From contig JAIUOO010000001.1 in the NCBI GenBank assembly GCA_020161695.1, forward strand, positions 62,001 through 126,000: a stretch of DNA of 64,000 nucleotides, read 5' to 3'. Origin of the DNA: Pseudomonadota bacterium (lineage in GTDB: Bacteria; Pseudomonadota; Alphaproteobacteria; Rhizobiales; Phreatobacteraceae). The translations under genes were made by a program, and so were the position numbers. This document shows, one piece after another, positions 1 through 8,969 of this stretch (positions within the stretch are counted from its first letter, which is position 1; every line of letters starts with the position of its first letter). Under the pieces are notes generated by a model, which saw only the letters and a list, made by a program, of their open reading frames with translations, had not been told where the DNA came from and made no database searches.

Positions 1-28
1 CGGCGGTGGCGACGATGTCGGCACGCAT
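1..28 (-). CDS. 5' end of an unidentified gene running off the window
   Basis: A minus-strand ATG at 26-28 is preceded by an AGGA-containing ribosome binding site seven bases upstream and opens a frame to the window edge (MRADIVATA). Only nine codons are visible, so no function can be given. The gene would be divergent from the protease gene that follows, sharing the 169-base gap as promoter region. Confidence 0.35.
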
Positions 29-197
29 GGCGCTTTCCTACGGGGTTTGAAAAAGAGCGCGCACCCTAGTCACGAGGGGCGGCGTGTCAATGCGCCGGCT
101 GCGCTCCCATTCCGCAATTCCGGCGCGAGGGCGCAATTGACTTCCCTTTTAAGTTGTATTGAATCCCCCTTGCAACCACTCTTGGGGGGACCGGGAC

Positions 198-1076
198 ATG
201 AGACGCCTTCGAGCACTTCTGGCCGCATCCGCGTTTGCATCGATCATTGGCTGGTCCTTGCCGGCCGCGCAGGCCCAGCCTGCGACCCGTCCGGGTCCGG
301 CCGAGATCCAGACCAAGCAGAACGTCAAGGAACGGGCTGACCGCCTCAGGTCGCGACTGAGGATCATCGGCGGCGTGCCGGCAGCCGAGGGCGAGATTCC
401 CTGGCAGGCAGCCCTGCTCTGGACGTTTCCGGGCGACACGACGCCCGCCACCGAACGCTTCTTCTGCGGCGGCTCGTTCATCTCCCGGCGCTGGGTGCTT
501 ACCGCCGCTCACTGCGTCCACGGCATGATCGGCGCGGCGCAGTATCATCAGGTCGCCGGCGGCAGCATCGACCTGCTCGGCGGCGGCATGCGGTTCTACC
601 GCATCACCGATATCGTCATCCACCCGCGCTACAATTCGGAGACGATCGACTACGACTACGCGCTCATCCGCATCGATGCCGACTTTCCCGGCACCTTCAT
701 CGAGGTCGTCCGGTCTTCCGACAGTTCGTCGGTGACGCCCGGCACGATTTCGACTGTCTCCGGCTGGGGCGTCGATGCCAGCGGCAATGTTCAGCAGCGG
801 CTGCGCCGTGTCGACGTGCCGATCGTAGCCCGCACGACCTGCAATTCGGCGAACTGGTACAACGGCATGATCACCGACCGGATGTTCTGCGCCGGGGTCA
901 AGGACAAGGACAGCTGCCAGGGCGACAGCGGCGGCCCCTTGACCATCGTCTTCGCCGGCGTGCGGCGCCTTGTCGGCGAGGTGAGCTGGGGCGAGGGTTG
1001 CGCGCTCGAAAACCGTCCCGGTGTCTATTCACGCAATCTCGTCGTCCTCGACTGGATCAAGGCGAACGCGCGCTGA
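198..1076 (+). CDS. secreted trypsin-like serine protease (S1A family)
   Basis: Peptidase of 292 residues, probably exported. Residues 1-27 form a signal peptide ending AQAQ. The mature-type N-terminus IIGG (56-59) follows Arg55, as in zymogens activated by trypsin-like cleavage. The catalytic triad is visible as His105 (TAAHC), Asp153 (DYDYAL) and Ser244 (GDSGGP). Asp238, six residues before Ser244, matches the S1-pocket aspartate that gives specificity for Arg or Lys. Paired cysteines fit the usual chymotrypsin-fold disulfides. The start at 198 is chosen because GGGGGA lies seven bases upstream and the signal peptide begins there; the frame is open further upstream. Substrate unknown. It stands alone, divergent from the gene at the window edge and convergent with arginase. 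Confidence 0.9.
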   Translation: MRRLRALLAASAFASIIGWSLPAAQAQPATRPGPAEIQTKQNVKERADRLRSRLRIIGGVPAAEGEIPWQAALLWTFPGDTTPATERFFCGGSFISRRWVLTAAHCVHGMIGAAQYHQVAGGSIDLLGGGMRFYRITDIVIHPRYNSETIDYDYALIRIDADFPGTFIEVVRSSDSSSVTPGTISTVSGWGVDASGNVQQRLRRVDVPIVARTTCNSANWYNGMITDRMFCAGVKDKDSCQGDSGGPLTIVFAGVRRLVGEVSWGEGCALENRPGVYSRNLVVLDWIKANAR

Positions 1077-1123
1077 ATGTCTGCGGCACCGTCCGCGGGC
1101 GGCGCCACGGTTCGGCCAGCAGG

Positions 1124-1149
1124 CGCGCGGGGGTTACGGCCCCCGCGCG
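1124..1149. terminator. 10-bp perfect inverted repeat between convergent protease and arginase genes
   Basis: The arm CGCGCGGGGG (1124-1133) pairs perfectly with CCCCCGCGCG (1140-1149) around a six-base loop. It overlaps the stop codon of arginase and lies 47 bases after the protease stop. No T-run follows on either strand, so it may be a 3'-end stabilising hairpin rather than a classical terminator. Confidence 0.4.
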
Positions 1150-2072
1150 TAGACCTCCCGCCCGAACAGGCTGGCGACCAGATCGACCAGCAGCAGGGCG
1201 CTCTTTCCCCGCTCGTCGAGGAACGGGTTGAGCTCGACCACGTCGAGCGAGCCGACCAATCCGGAATCGTGGAGCAGCTCCATGATCAGGTGCGCCTCGC
1301 GCCAGGTCGCTCCCCCGGGGACCGTCGTGCCGACGCCCGGCGCGAGCGCGGGATCCAGGAAGTCGACGTCGAGGCTGACATGCAGGTGTCCGCCGGCCGC
1401 CGCGACACGCTCGATCACGCGACGGACCAGGACAGCGACGCCGAACTCGTCGACGAGGCGCATGTCGAAGACCTCGATGCCGCGCGCGCGCAGCAGATCG
1501 CGCTCGGCACGGTCGATGGAGCGGATGCCGAACAGGGTGAGGTTGCGCGGATCGACGGAGCCGTGAGGCTCGCTTCCCATCACCGCCTCCAGGCCCGGCT
1601 CGCGGGTCAGCATCGCCGCCGACATGCCGTGCATGTTGCCGGAAGGCGAAGTCGCCGGCGTGTTGAAGTCGGCATGGGCGTCGAGCCAGAGCACGAAGAG
1701 CGGCCGGTCCTCGTCGGTGCAATGGCGGGCGACACCTGAAACCGACCCCATGGACAGCGCATGGTCGCCGCCGATGACGATCGGCAGGCGGCCGCCCGCG
1801 AGGGCCGCGTGCGTCTCCCGCGCGATCAGCCGCGACCAGCCGGCGATCGCGGAGAAGTTGCGGGCATTGGCAAGCCCGGCCGGCGGTTCGGGCAGCGATG
1901 GCGGCAAGACCAGATCGCCCCGGTCCTCGACCTCGCAGCCGAGGTCGCGCAGCGCCGTGAGGAGGCCCGCGGTCCGCAGCATGCGCGGTCCCATGGCGGC
2001 GCCGGGCGTGCCCGCGCCCTCCTCCAACGGTACTCCGATGACTATAATCGGCGATTGTCTATACTGTTGCAT
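1134..2072 (-). CDS. rocF: arginase
   Basis: Ureohydrolase of 312 residues that splits L-arginine into ornithine and urea in the cytoplasm using two Mn ions. Metal-binding motifs are present: GGDH near residue 100, DAHAD near 124, and the C-terminal SLDVDFLDP. The stretch after DAHAD (NTP, then SPSGN and HGM) is typical of arginases rather than agmatinases. The start is the ATG at 2072; the frame also contains a TTG two codons earlier. No strong ribosome binding site is visible. It is divergent from the GGDEF-EAL gene. No ornithine-processing genes are adjacent. Confidence 0.9.
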   Translation of the reverse strand: MQQYRQSPIIVIGVPLEEGAGTPGAAMGPRMLRTAGLLTALRDLGCEVEDRGDLVLPPSLPEPPAGLANARNFSAIAGWSRLIARETHAALAGGRLPIVIGGDHALSMGSVSGVARHCTDEDRPLFVLWLDAHADFNTPATSPSGNMHGMSAAMLTREPGLEAVMGSEPHGSVDPRNLTLFGIRSIDRAERDLLRARGIEVFDMRLVDEFGVAVLVRRVIERVAAAGGHLHVSLDVDFLDPALAPGVGTTVPGGATWREAHLIMELLHDSGLVGSLDVVELNPFLDERGKSALLLVDLVASLFGREVYARGP

Positions 2073-2198
2073 TATCAAAACATGCCTTCTGCAACCGATT
2101 GTTTACTGCCTCAACCTGCGGAGTGGCGAACTGCCGCAACGTCACAAGAACCGTTAGGAAATGGCGCGATAGAACCAATCCAATTTGATGAGGTTTGC

Positions 2199-5021
2199 AT
2201 GTTTCGTGTCCTGACTTGCCTTGCCGTCGAGCATAACTGGTGGCTCGTGGCGCTCGCTGCCGCCGTTTGCATAACATCAAGCTATTCGGTCATCGACATC
2301 GGCCGCCACGCCCGGGCGGCGAAAGGACTCGCGCGTCTCTACTGGATCGCAGCGGCAGCCATGGCATCCGGGTTCGGCATCTGGGCGACCCATTTCGTCG
2401 CGATGCTCGCCTACGATCCCGGAGTGGTCATCGGCTATGATACGGGACTGACCCTTCTCTCGCTGGTGGTAGCGGTTCTGGTCACCGCTGCGGGCCTCGC
2501 CGTCGCCATCCTCGTCCGCCAGCGCTGGGCTGTCGCCGCCGGCGGCGGCATCGTCGGACTGGGCGTCGCGTCGATGCACTATCTCGGCATGGCTGCCGTC
2601 CAGATCCCCGGCCGGATCGAGTGGGCCGCCGACCTCGTCGTCGCCTCGATTGTCCTCGGCGCGGCCCTCGCCGCCGCCGCGCTGATGGCCGCACGCCGTC
2701 GGCAGGACCTGACCGGCGCGCTCCACGGCACCGTGCTGCTGACGCTCGCCATCTGCTCGCTTCACTTCACCGGCATGGGCGCGATCACCATCCTCCCCGA
2801 CCCGGCTACCCCGGTCGCGGATTCCATCCTCGCGCCGGAGCGGCTTGCGGTCGGCATCTCCATCGCCGCCGGCATTCTGCTCGGGCTCGGTCTCTTCTCG
2901 ATGGTGATGAGCCGGCGCGCCCGCGCCACGCAGTCGGCCCGCGCGCGACTGTTCCGCATCCTCGTCGAAGGCGTCACTGACTACGCGATCTATCTGCTCA
3001 ATCCGGATGGCACGGTCGCCAACTGGAACGAGGGCGCCCGCCGCGCCAAGGGCTATACGGCCGACGAGATCGTGGGAAAGCACTTCGCCTGCTTCCACAC
3101 CGAGAGAGACCGCGCCGCGGGAAAGCCCCAGAAGGCGCTGGAAACGGCGCTCGCGGAAGGGCGTTTCGAGGGCGAGGGCTGGCGGCTGCGCAAGGACGGC
3201 TCCCGCTTCTGGGCCCATGTGGTGATCGACCCCATTCGCGACGACATGGGAAAACTGATCGGCTTCGCCAAGATCACCCGCGACGTCACGACCCAGCGCG
3301 CCGATCGTCTCCGTATCGAGGAAACGGGCCGGCGGCTCGATCTCGCCCTGTCGAACATGTCGCAGGGGCTCTGCCTGTTCGACAGGAAACAGGAACTCGC
3401 GCTGTTCAACGGACGGCTCGCCGAAATATTCGGCCTGCCGGAAGGCCATTTCACGAATGGCATGAGTTTCGAGCAGTTCCTGACCGCGATCGCCGGCTCC
3501 AGGGACCGCGCCCGCGCCATGCAGGACCGGCACGGCGCGCTCGTCGAACAGGCCGAGCCGAGCATGGTCACCGAAGAATTCGGCGAGGGCCGCGTCGTCG
3601 CGTTCTCTCACCGCCCGATCGGCGACGGCTCCTGGGTCACCACCTGCGAGGACGTGACCGAGCGCCGCCGCTCCGAGGCCAGGATCGCCCATATGGCCCG
3701 GCATGACGCGCTGACCGGCCTGCCCAACCGCGTCGCCTTCAACGACCATCTCGGCGCGGCCATGGCCGACGCGAAACCCGGCGAGAAGGTTGCCGTGTTC
3801 GGCATCGATCTCAACCGCTTCAAGGAGATCAACGACCTCCGTGGCCACGCAGTCGGCGACACCGTGCTGAAGACCCTGTCGCAGCGCATGTCGGAGATGC
3901 TGCAGGCCGGCGAGTTCGTCGCGCGGTTCGGCGGCGATGAATTCTCTGCGGTGAAGGTCTTCTCCGATCGCGACGACCTGATGGACTTCGCCCAGCGGAT
4001 GGAAGCCTGCCTGTTCGGCCGCATGGTGGTCGACGATTTCGAGATCGCGCCGGGCGCCTCGATGGGCGTCGCGCTGTTCCCCGACGACGCCCTGGAGCAC
4101 GATCAACTGGTCAGCAACGCCGACCTCGCGATGTATCGCGCCAAGGCCAGCATCAGCCACACCGTGTGCTTCTACGAGGCGCGCATGGATGAAGCGGTGC
4201 GCACCCGCCGCTCGCTCGCCAAGGAACTGTGGGAAGGCATCGAGGCCGGCCAGTTCAGCCTCTATTACCAGGTGCAGAAGTCAGTCTCGACCGGCGAGAC
4301 GACCGGCTACGAGGTGCTGCTGCGCTGGCACCATCCGAAGCGCGGCCTGATCTCCCCGGCCGACTTCATCCCCATCGCCGAGGAATGCGGCGCGATCCTG
4401 CCGCTCGGCGAATGGGCGCTGCGGACGGCCTGCGAGGAAGCGGTGCGCTGGCCCCGCCCCTACAAGATCGCGGTCAATCTCTCGCCGGTGCAGATCAGTC
4501 ATGGCGACTTCATCGCCATCCTCACCAGCGCACTGGAGCGCAGCGGGCTCGATGCGACGCGGCTGGAGCTGGAGATCACCGAATCCACCATCATCGCCGA
4601 CAAGGAGCGGGCGCTGCACATGCTGCGCCGGATCAAGGCGCTGGGCGTCACCGTCGCGATCGACGATTTCGGCACCGGCTATTCGTCGCTGGAGACGCTG
4701 CGCGCCTTCCCGTTCGACAAGATCAAGCTTGACCGGACTTTCATGACCGAGGTCGAGACGAGCCAGCAGGCCAAGGCGATCATCCGCGCCATCCTGGCGC
4801 TCGGTCGAAGCCTGGAGGTGCCGGTGCTGGCGGAGGGCGTGGAGACCGCCGACCAGCTGGCCCTGCTCGCCCGGGAAGGCTGCGACGAGGCGCAGGGCTA
4901 CCTTCTCGGCCGGCCCCGGCCGCATTCCGCCATCAAGGAACTGAAGGAAGCGGCAGCCGCGCCGCCGCTGGTTCCGGCCATCGATGCGGCGCTCGAGGCC
5001 CGGCAGGCTGCCGCCGGCTGA
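2199..5021 (+). CDS. MHYT-PAS-PAS-GGDEF-EAL cyclic-di-GMP signalling protein
   Basis: Membrane sensor of 940 residues with both cyclic-di-GMP synthesis and hydrolysis domains. Residues 1-245 hold about seven membrane segments with the repeated MHYT signature (THFVAM, SMHYLGM, SLHFTGM), thought in this family to bind a metal and sense a gas. Two PAS domains follow (about 255-370 and 375-480). GGDEF is intact at 578-582. The EAL domain (about 675-930) has EVL at 705-707 in place of EAL, while DDFGTGYSS, the ELEITES glutamates and LAEGVE are kept, so hydrolysis is probably possible. Start chosen at 2199: GATGAGG lies just upstream and the first helix follows; the frame is open for 146 codons further upstream. 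Confidence 0.92.
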   Translation: MFRVLTCLAVEHNWWLVALAAAVCITSSYSVIDIGRHARAAKGLARLYWIAAAAMASGFGIWATHFVAMLAYDPGVVIGYDTGLTLLSLVVAVLVTAAGLAVAILVRQRWAVAAGGGIVGLGVASMHYLGMAAVQIPGRIEWAADLVVASIVLGAALAAAALMAARRRQDLTGALHGTVLLTLAICSLHFTGMGAITILPDPATPVADSILAPERLAVGISIAAGILLGLGLFSMVMSRRARATQSARARLFRILVEGVTDYAIYLLNPDGTVANWNEGARRAKGYTADEIVGKHFACFHTERDRAAGKPQKALETALAEGRFEGEGWRLRKDGSRFWAHVVIDPIRDDMGKLIGFAKITRDVTTQRADRLRIEETGRRLDLALSNMSQGLCLFDRKQELALFNGRLAEIFGLPEGHFTNGMSFEQFLTAIAGSRDRARAMQDRHGALVEQAEPSMVTEEFGEGRVVAFSHRPIGDGSWVTTCEDVTERRRSEARIAHMARHDALTGLPNRVAFNDHLGAAMADAKPGEKVAVFGIDLNRFKEINDLRGHAVGDTVLKTLSQRMSEMLQAGEFVARFGGDEFSAVKVFSDRDDLMDFAQRMEACLFGRMVVDDFEIAPGASMGVALFPDDALEHDQLVSNADLAMYRAKASISHTVCFYEARMDEAVRTRRSLAKELWEGIEAGQFSLYYQVQKSVSTGETTGYEVLLRWHHPKRGLISPADFIPIAEECGAILPLGEWALRTACEEAVRWPRPYKIAVNLSPVQISHGDFIAILTSALERSGLDATRLELEITESTIIADKERALHMLRRIKALGVTVAIDDFGTGYSSLETLRAFPFDKIKLDRTFMTEVETSQQAKAIIRAILALGRSLEVPVLAEGVETADQLALLAREGCDEAQGYLLGRPRPHSAIKELKEAAAAPPLVPAIDAALEARQAAAG

Positions 5022-5090
5022 GCGGTCCCGAGGTTGTGGCCATGCTTCGGTCTTTCGCGGGGTGATAGTGTCCCGCGAAGGGAGCAGCCC

Positions 5091-5582
5091 ATGATCAGCC
5101 TCAGCCGCCTTCTCGCCGTTCTCGGCCTGCTCTCGACGGGCGCCGTCGCGGGTCTGTTCTACGCCTACTGGTGCTCGGTGATGATCGCGCTCGACCGGCT
5201 CCGGCCGGAGGCGGCGATCAGGACGATGCAGACGATCAACGTCGCCATCATCAACCCGCTGTTCTTCGCGACCTTCATGGGAACGCTGGTGCTGCTGCCG
5301 CTCGCGGCGCTCACCGCCTGGTCATCGGGCGCCAGTGCCAGCGCCGGATGGCTCGCTGCCGCCTTCGTCGTCTATGCCGCCGGCACGTTCGGCGTGACCA
5401 TCGCCCTCAACGTGCCACTCAACGATGCGCTGGAACGGCTGAAGGATGCCTCGGGCGACCCCGCCGCCGACTGGCGCGCCTTCGTCGATCCCTGGAACCG
5501 CTGGAACGCGGTGCGCATGTGGGCCGGATTCGCCGCGACGGCGCTGGCGGCCGTGGCGCTGATCGCCGACGGGCGGCCCTAG
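5091..5582 (+). CDS. DUF1772-like membrane protein (paralogue of the gene at 8451)
   Basis: Small integral membrane protein of 163 residues with about four hydrophobic segments. The early motif FYAYWCSVMIALD and the later NVPLND are shared with the product at 8451-8933, showing that they are paralogues. The pattern fits the DUF1772 (anthrone oxygenase-like) group; most members have no assigned function. The start at 5091 follows a GGGAGC site; upstream codons in the frame do not look coding. The gene follows the GGDEF-EAL gene by about 70 bases. Confidence 0.75.
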   Translation: MISLSRLLAVLGLLSTGAVAGLFYAYWCSVMIALDRLRPEAAIRTMQTINVAIINPLFFATFMGTLVLLPLAALTAWSSGASASAGWLAAAFVVYAAGTFGVTIALNVPLNDALERLKDASGDPAADWRAFVDPWNRWNAVRMWAGFAATALAAVALIADGRP

Positions 5583-5652
5583 CGTAATCGTCCCAAGATT
5601 GCCTTCCCCACCGATGCGGCGTCAGCCTGACGGCGACAACGGGGAGGTGATC

Positions 5653-6111
5653 ATGCCGGGACATTCCCGCCGCGCCGCATTCGTGGTCGCCATGCTCGCC
5701 GCAAGCTGGTCGGCGCCGGCTTTGGCGCAAGCTGGCTCAGGCCTGACGCCCGATATTGCGCGAGCGGTCAATCTGCAGATGCGCGCAGGCCGGCCGGTCG
5801 ACAGCTGCGGCGCGCCCGTGACGCCGAGAATTCAGCGCGTGGACCTCAACGGCGACGGCACGGACGAGGTCTTCGTGCTCATCCCCGGCACCTGCGAAGG
5901 TGGGATTGCAGGCGGCTATCTGACGCTTCTCGTTCGCGCGCCCGGGGGCGGCTGGTCGAGCAATCTTGGCTTTCCCGCCGGCAGCTACCGCATCCTGCCG
6001 CGCCGCCGCGGCGGCTATCCCGACATCGAGATCGCCCTGCCCGGCCCCTGTGCGCCGGTCTGGGGCTGGAACGGACAGCGCTACCATCTCGTGCGCCGCT
6101 GCCCTTCCTAG
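5653..6111 (+). CDS. secreted protein of unknown function
   Basis: 152-residue product with a clear signal peptide (residues 1 to about 26, ending APALAQA). The mature part has two Cys-containing stretches and an EF-hand-like DLNGDGTDEV segment, common in secreted proteins of the FG-GAP or integrin-like type, but it is too short for a full domain of that kind. The start at 5653 is set by the strong GGGGAGGTGATC just upstream. No family was recognised with confidence. Confidence 0.65.
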   Translation: MPGHSRRAAFVVAMLAASWSAPALAQAGSGLTPDIARAVNLQMRAGRPVDSCGAPVTPRIQRVDLNGDGTDEVFVLIPGTCEGGIAGGYLTLLVRAPGGGWSSNLGFPAGSYRILPRRRGGYPDIEIALPGPCAPVWGWNGQRYHLVRRCPS

Positions 6112-6261
6112 ATCGCCATCGCGCGTTTTCCGGTGGATTGGGCCTCCGCTACCTGTTCGGCGGCCCTTTAGGCGGCATAGATTACCGCCCCGGCGCTGCC
6201 GCCGGCTCTCGACCCCCGTGAGTCGGACCGCGCCGCAACGGATGGGGCTGGGGAGCACATC

Positions 6262-7572
6262 ATGGCCGAAGGCTATTTCCCGAAATGGACTGAGAAGACG
6301 TCGGGCGTCGTGATGCCTGACGAGCGGCTGCCACTCGGCCAGACCGTGGTCATGGGCCTGCAGCACGTGGTCGCCATGTTCGGCGCGACGGTGCTGGCGC
6401 CGATCCTGATGGGCTTCGACCCGAACGTCGCGATCCTGTTCTCGGGCATCGCGACGCTGATCTTCTTCGTCATCACCGGCGGCCGGGTGCCGAGCTACCT
6501 CGGCTCGTCCTTCGCCTTCATCGGGCCGGTCCTTGCGGCCATCGGAGCCGGCGCCGCGGCCGGAGCGGCCCCGAATATTGGCGTCGCGCTCGGCGGCATC
6601 ATCGCGGCCGGCGCGCTCTACACGCTGATCGGCATTGTCGTGATGTCGGTCGGCCACGACTGGGTCGAGAAGGTCATGCCGCCGGTCGTCACCGGCGCGA
6701 TCGTCGCGGCCATCGGCCTCGTCCTCGCCCCGATCGCGATCTCCATGGCCTCGGGCACCGGCGCGAACAGCCCCGACGGCTCGGCCTTCTCGCGCTGGAT
6801 CGCGCTGATCACGGTCGTCGCGGTCGGCCTGTTCGCGGTCTATTCGCCGGGCCTCTGGCGCCGCCTGCCGATCCTGCTCGGCGCGATCGCCGGCTATGTC
6901 GTCTACCTGATCGCGGCAAACGGCCTCGGCTTCGGGCCGCCCATCGACTTCGCGAAGGTCGCCGCCGCGCCGCTGTTCGGCATGCCGAAATTCACCGCGC
7001 CGGTGTTCGACGCCAAGGCCATGGTGCTGATCGCGCCGGTCGCGATCATCCTCGTCGCGGAGAACCTCGGTCACCTCAAGGGCATCGCGGCCATGACCGG
7101 CCGCAACCTCGATCCCTATATCGGGCGCGCCTTCGTCGGCGACGGCGTCGCCACCATGCTGTCAGGTTCGGCCGGCGGCACGGGCGTCACCACCTATGCC
7201 GAGAACATGGGCGTCATGGCGGTCACCAAGATCTTCTCGACGCTGATGTTCGTGGCCGCAGCTCTGATCGCCATCCTGCTCGGCTTCTCGCCGAAATTCG
7301 GGGCGTTGATCCTGACCATCCCGGTGCCGGTGCTCGGCGGCCTTGCCATCGTGGTCTTCGGCCTGATCGCCGCCACCGCCGGACGCATATGGGTGGAGAA
7401 CAAGGTCGATTTCTCCAACCCGCGCAACCTGATCACGGTGGCGGTGGCGCTCGTGCTCGGCGCCGGCAATTTCAAGCTGACGCTCGCCGGCTTCACGCTG
7501 GACGGCATCGGCACCGCCACCTTCGGCGCGATCATCCTCTACCACCTGCTGCGAGACCCGCAGCCGGAGTGA
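6262..7572 (+). CDS. uraA: NCS2-family uracil/xanthine-type permease
   Basis: Nucleobase:proton or sodium symporter of 436 residues with about 12-14 membrane segments. [16 protein letters not shown] near the N-terminus is the family signature helix. [16 protein letters not shown] holds the transport-site glutamate, followed by [25 protein letters not shown], as in UraA and RutG. Uracil is the most likely substrate; thymine or xanthine cannot be excluded. The start at 6262 follows GGGGAG by seven bases. No rut or pyrimidine-degradation genes are adjacent, although a nitroreductase-fold gene follows by 97 bases. Confidence 0.88.
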   Translation: MAEGYFPKWTEKTSGVVMPDERLPLGQTVVMGLQHVVAMFGATVLAPILMGFDPNVAILFSGIATLIFFVITGGRVPSYLGSSFAFIGPVLAAIGAGAAAGAAPNIGVALGGIIAAGALYTLIGIVVMSVGHDWVEKVMPPVVTGAIVAAIGLVLAPIAISMASGTGANSPDGSAFSRWIALITVVAVGLFAVYSPGLWRRLPILLGAIAGYVVYLIAANGLGFGPPIDFAKVAAAPLFGMPKFTAPVFDAKAMVLIAPVAIILVAENLGHLKGIAAMTGRNLDPYIGRAFVGDGVATMLSGSAGGTGVTTYAENMGVMAVTKIFSTLMFVAAALIAILLGFSPKFGALILTIPVPVLGGLAIVVFGLIAATAGRIWVENKVDFSNPRNLITVAVALVLGAGNFKLTLAGFTLDGIGTATFGAIILYHLLRDPQPE

Positions 7573-7669
7573 TGGTGGCGCAGGCTTGACGAAACGGGCG
7601 GGTGGAACGAGAGATAGTTTCGCCCGCAACCATTTCGACGGGCCGCCAAGCAGCGCCCGAGGACACGTC

Positions 7670-8347
7670 ATGATCAAGGACTTCCAGCCGGTTCCCCTGC
7701 CCGACTACCGCGAGATCCCCGTCGAGGAGATGCGCGCCCGGGCGACGAGCTTCTACGAGGCGATCCGGCGGCGCCACACGGTGCGCGACTTCTCGGATCG
7801 GCCCGTGCCGCGCGACATCATCGAGACCTGCCTGAAGGCCGCTGGCACCGCGCCGAACGGCGCCAATCACCAGCCCTGGCACTTCTGCGTCATCGGCGAC
7901 CCGGCCGTGAAGCGGCGCATCCGCGAGGCGGCCGAGGTGGAGGAGAAGGAATTCTACGCGGGCAAGGCCGGCGAGGAATGGCTGAAGGCGCTGGCGCCGC
8001 TCGGCACAGATGCCGACAAGCCCTTCCTCGACACCGCGCCCTGGCTCATCGCCGTGTTCGGCGCGCGCAAGTCGGTAAGCGCCGACGGCGTGCTGCGGAA
8101 GAACTATTACGTGTCGGAATCCGTGAACATCGCGGTCGGCTTCCTGATCGCCGCGCTGCATCAGGCGGGGCTCGCGACACTGACCCATACGCCCGCGCCG
8201 ATGGGCTTCCTCAACGAGATCTGCGGCCGGCCGGATGAGGAAAAGCCCTATATCCTGATGGTCGTAGGATACCCCGCCGAGCACGCCACCATCCCCGCGC
8301 ACGCCATGGAAAAGAAGCCGCTCGGCGAGATCGTCTCGTTCCTCTGA
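7670..8347 (+). CDS. nitroreductase-fold flavoprotein resembling iodotyrosine deiodinase
   Basis: FMN-dependent oxidoreductase of 225 residues. [15 protein letters not shown] (34-48) and [13 protein letters not shown] (60-72) are FMN-binding segments. The closest pattern known to me is iodotyrosine deiodinase: [23 protein letters not shown] and [11 protein letters not shown] all align with it. The lid residues that clamp the substrate zwitterion in that enzyme (Glu, Tyr, Lys with spacing 4 and 21) appear here as Glu92, Tyr96 and Lys117. Reductive removal of halogen from halotyrosine is therefore plausible; a general nitroreductase role is the alternative. The start at 7670 lies close to a weak GAGGA site. 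The gene stands alone. Confidence 0.85.
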   Translation: MIKDFQPVPLPDYREIPVEEMRARATSFYEAIRRRHTVRDFSDRPVPRDIIETCLKAAGTAPNGANHQPWHFCVIGDPAVKRRIREAAEVEEKEFYAGKAGEEWLKALAPLGTDADKPFLDTAPWLIAVFGARKSVSADGVLRKNYYVSESVNIAVGFLIAALHQAGLATLTHTPAPMGFLNEICGRPDEEKPYILMVVGYPAEHATIPAHAMEKKPLGEIVSFL

Positions 8348-8450
8348 AGCAAGCGCCGCCCGGCAGCCGCATTACCGAAGTTTAAGCGGCGCGGCGCCAT
8401 CGGCCCGGCTAGCGTCGGCGCGTTGTTCCAACGCCCGACCGGAGCCTGCC

Positions 8451-8933
8451 ATGACCATCGCCCTTGCGCGCGGCCTCACCCTGTCCAGCCTCCTGCTGGT
8501 CGGCGCGATCGCAGGGTTTTTCTACGCCTACTGGTGCTCCGTGATGATCGGGCTCGATGCGGCAGGCGCCGCCGTGGCGGCACCCGCCATGCAGGGCATC
8601 AACGCCACGGTGCGCAACGCGATGTTTGCCCCGTCGTTCTTCGGGCCGCTGGTCGTGCTGCCTGCTGCGGCACTCGCCTCCGCCCTCGGCGGGGCGCGCA
8701 TGGCGGCGCTGTGGCTGACGGCTGCCTTCGTCACCTTCGCGATCGGCGCCTTCCTGGTCACGCTGTGGATCAACGTGCCGATGAACAATGCCTTTGCTGC
8801 TGCCAGCCCCGGCGAATGGCCGCGCTATCTTGCGGACTGGAGCTTCTGGAACGGCGTCAGGACGATTGCATCCTTTGCCGCGCTGGCACTGGTGGGGCTC
8901 GCCCTGATGGATCAGTCGCGGCACGGCGCCTGA
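8451..8933 (+). CDS. DUF1772-like membrane protein (paralogue of the gene at 5091)
   Basis: 160-residue integral membrane protein with four hydrophobic segments. It shares FYAYWCSVMIGLD near residue 24 and NVPMNNA near residue 107 with the product at 5091-5582, and the C-terminal W-N-V-R pattern (FWNGVRT). The two are separated by three unrelated genes. Function unknown; the DUF1772/anthrone-oxygenase-like assignment rests on the pattern only. Confidence 0.75.
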   Translation: MTIALARGLTLSSLLLVGAIAGFFYAYWCSVMIGLDAAGAAVAAPAMQGINATVRNAMFAPSFFGPLVVLPAAALASALGGARMAALWLTAAFVTFAIGAFLVTLWINVPMNNAFAAASPGEWPRYLADWSFWNGVRTIASFAALALVGLALMDQSRHGA

Positions 8934-8969
8934 TCCGGGCAAATGGTCGACGGAAGGCAGTGTCTCGCG

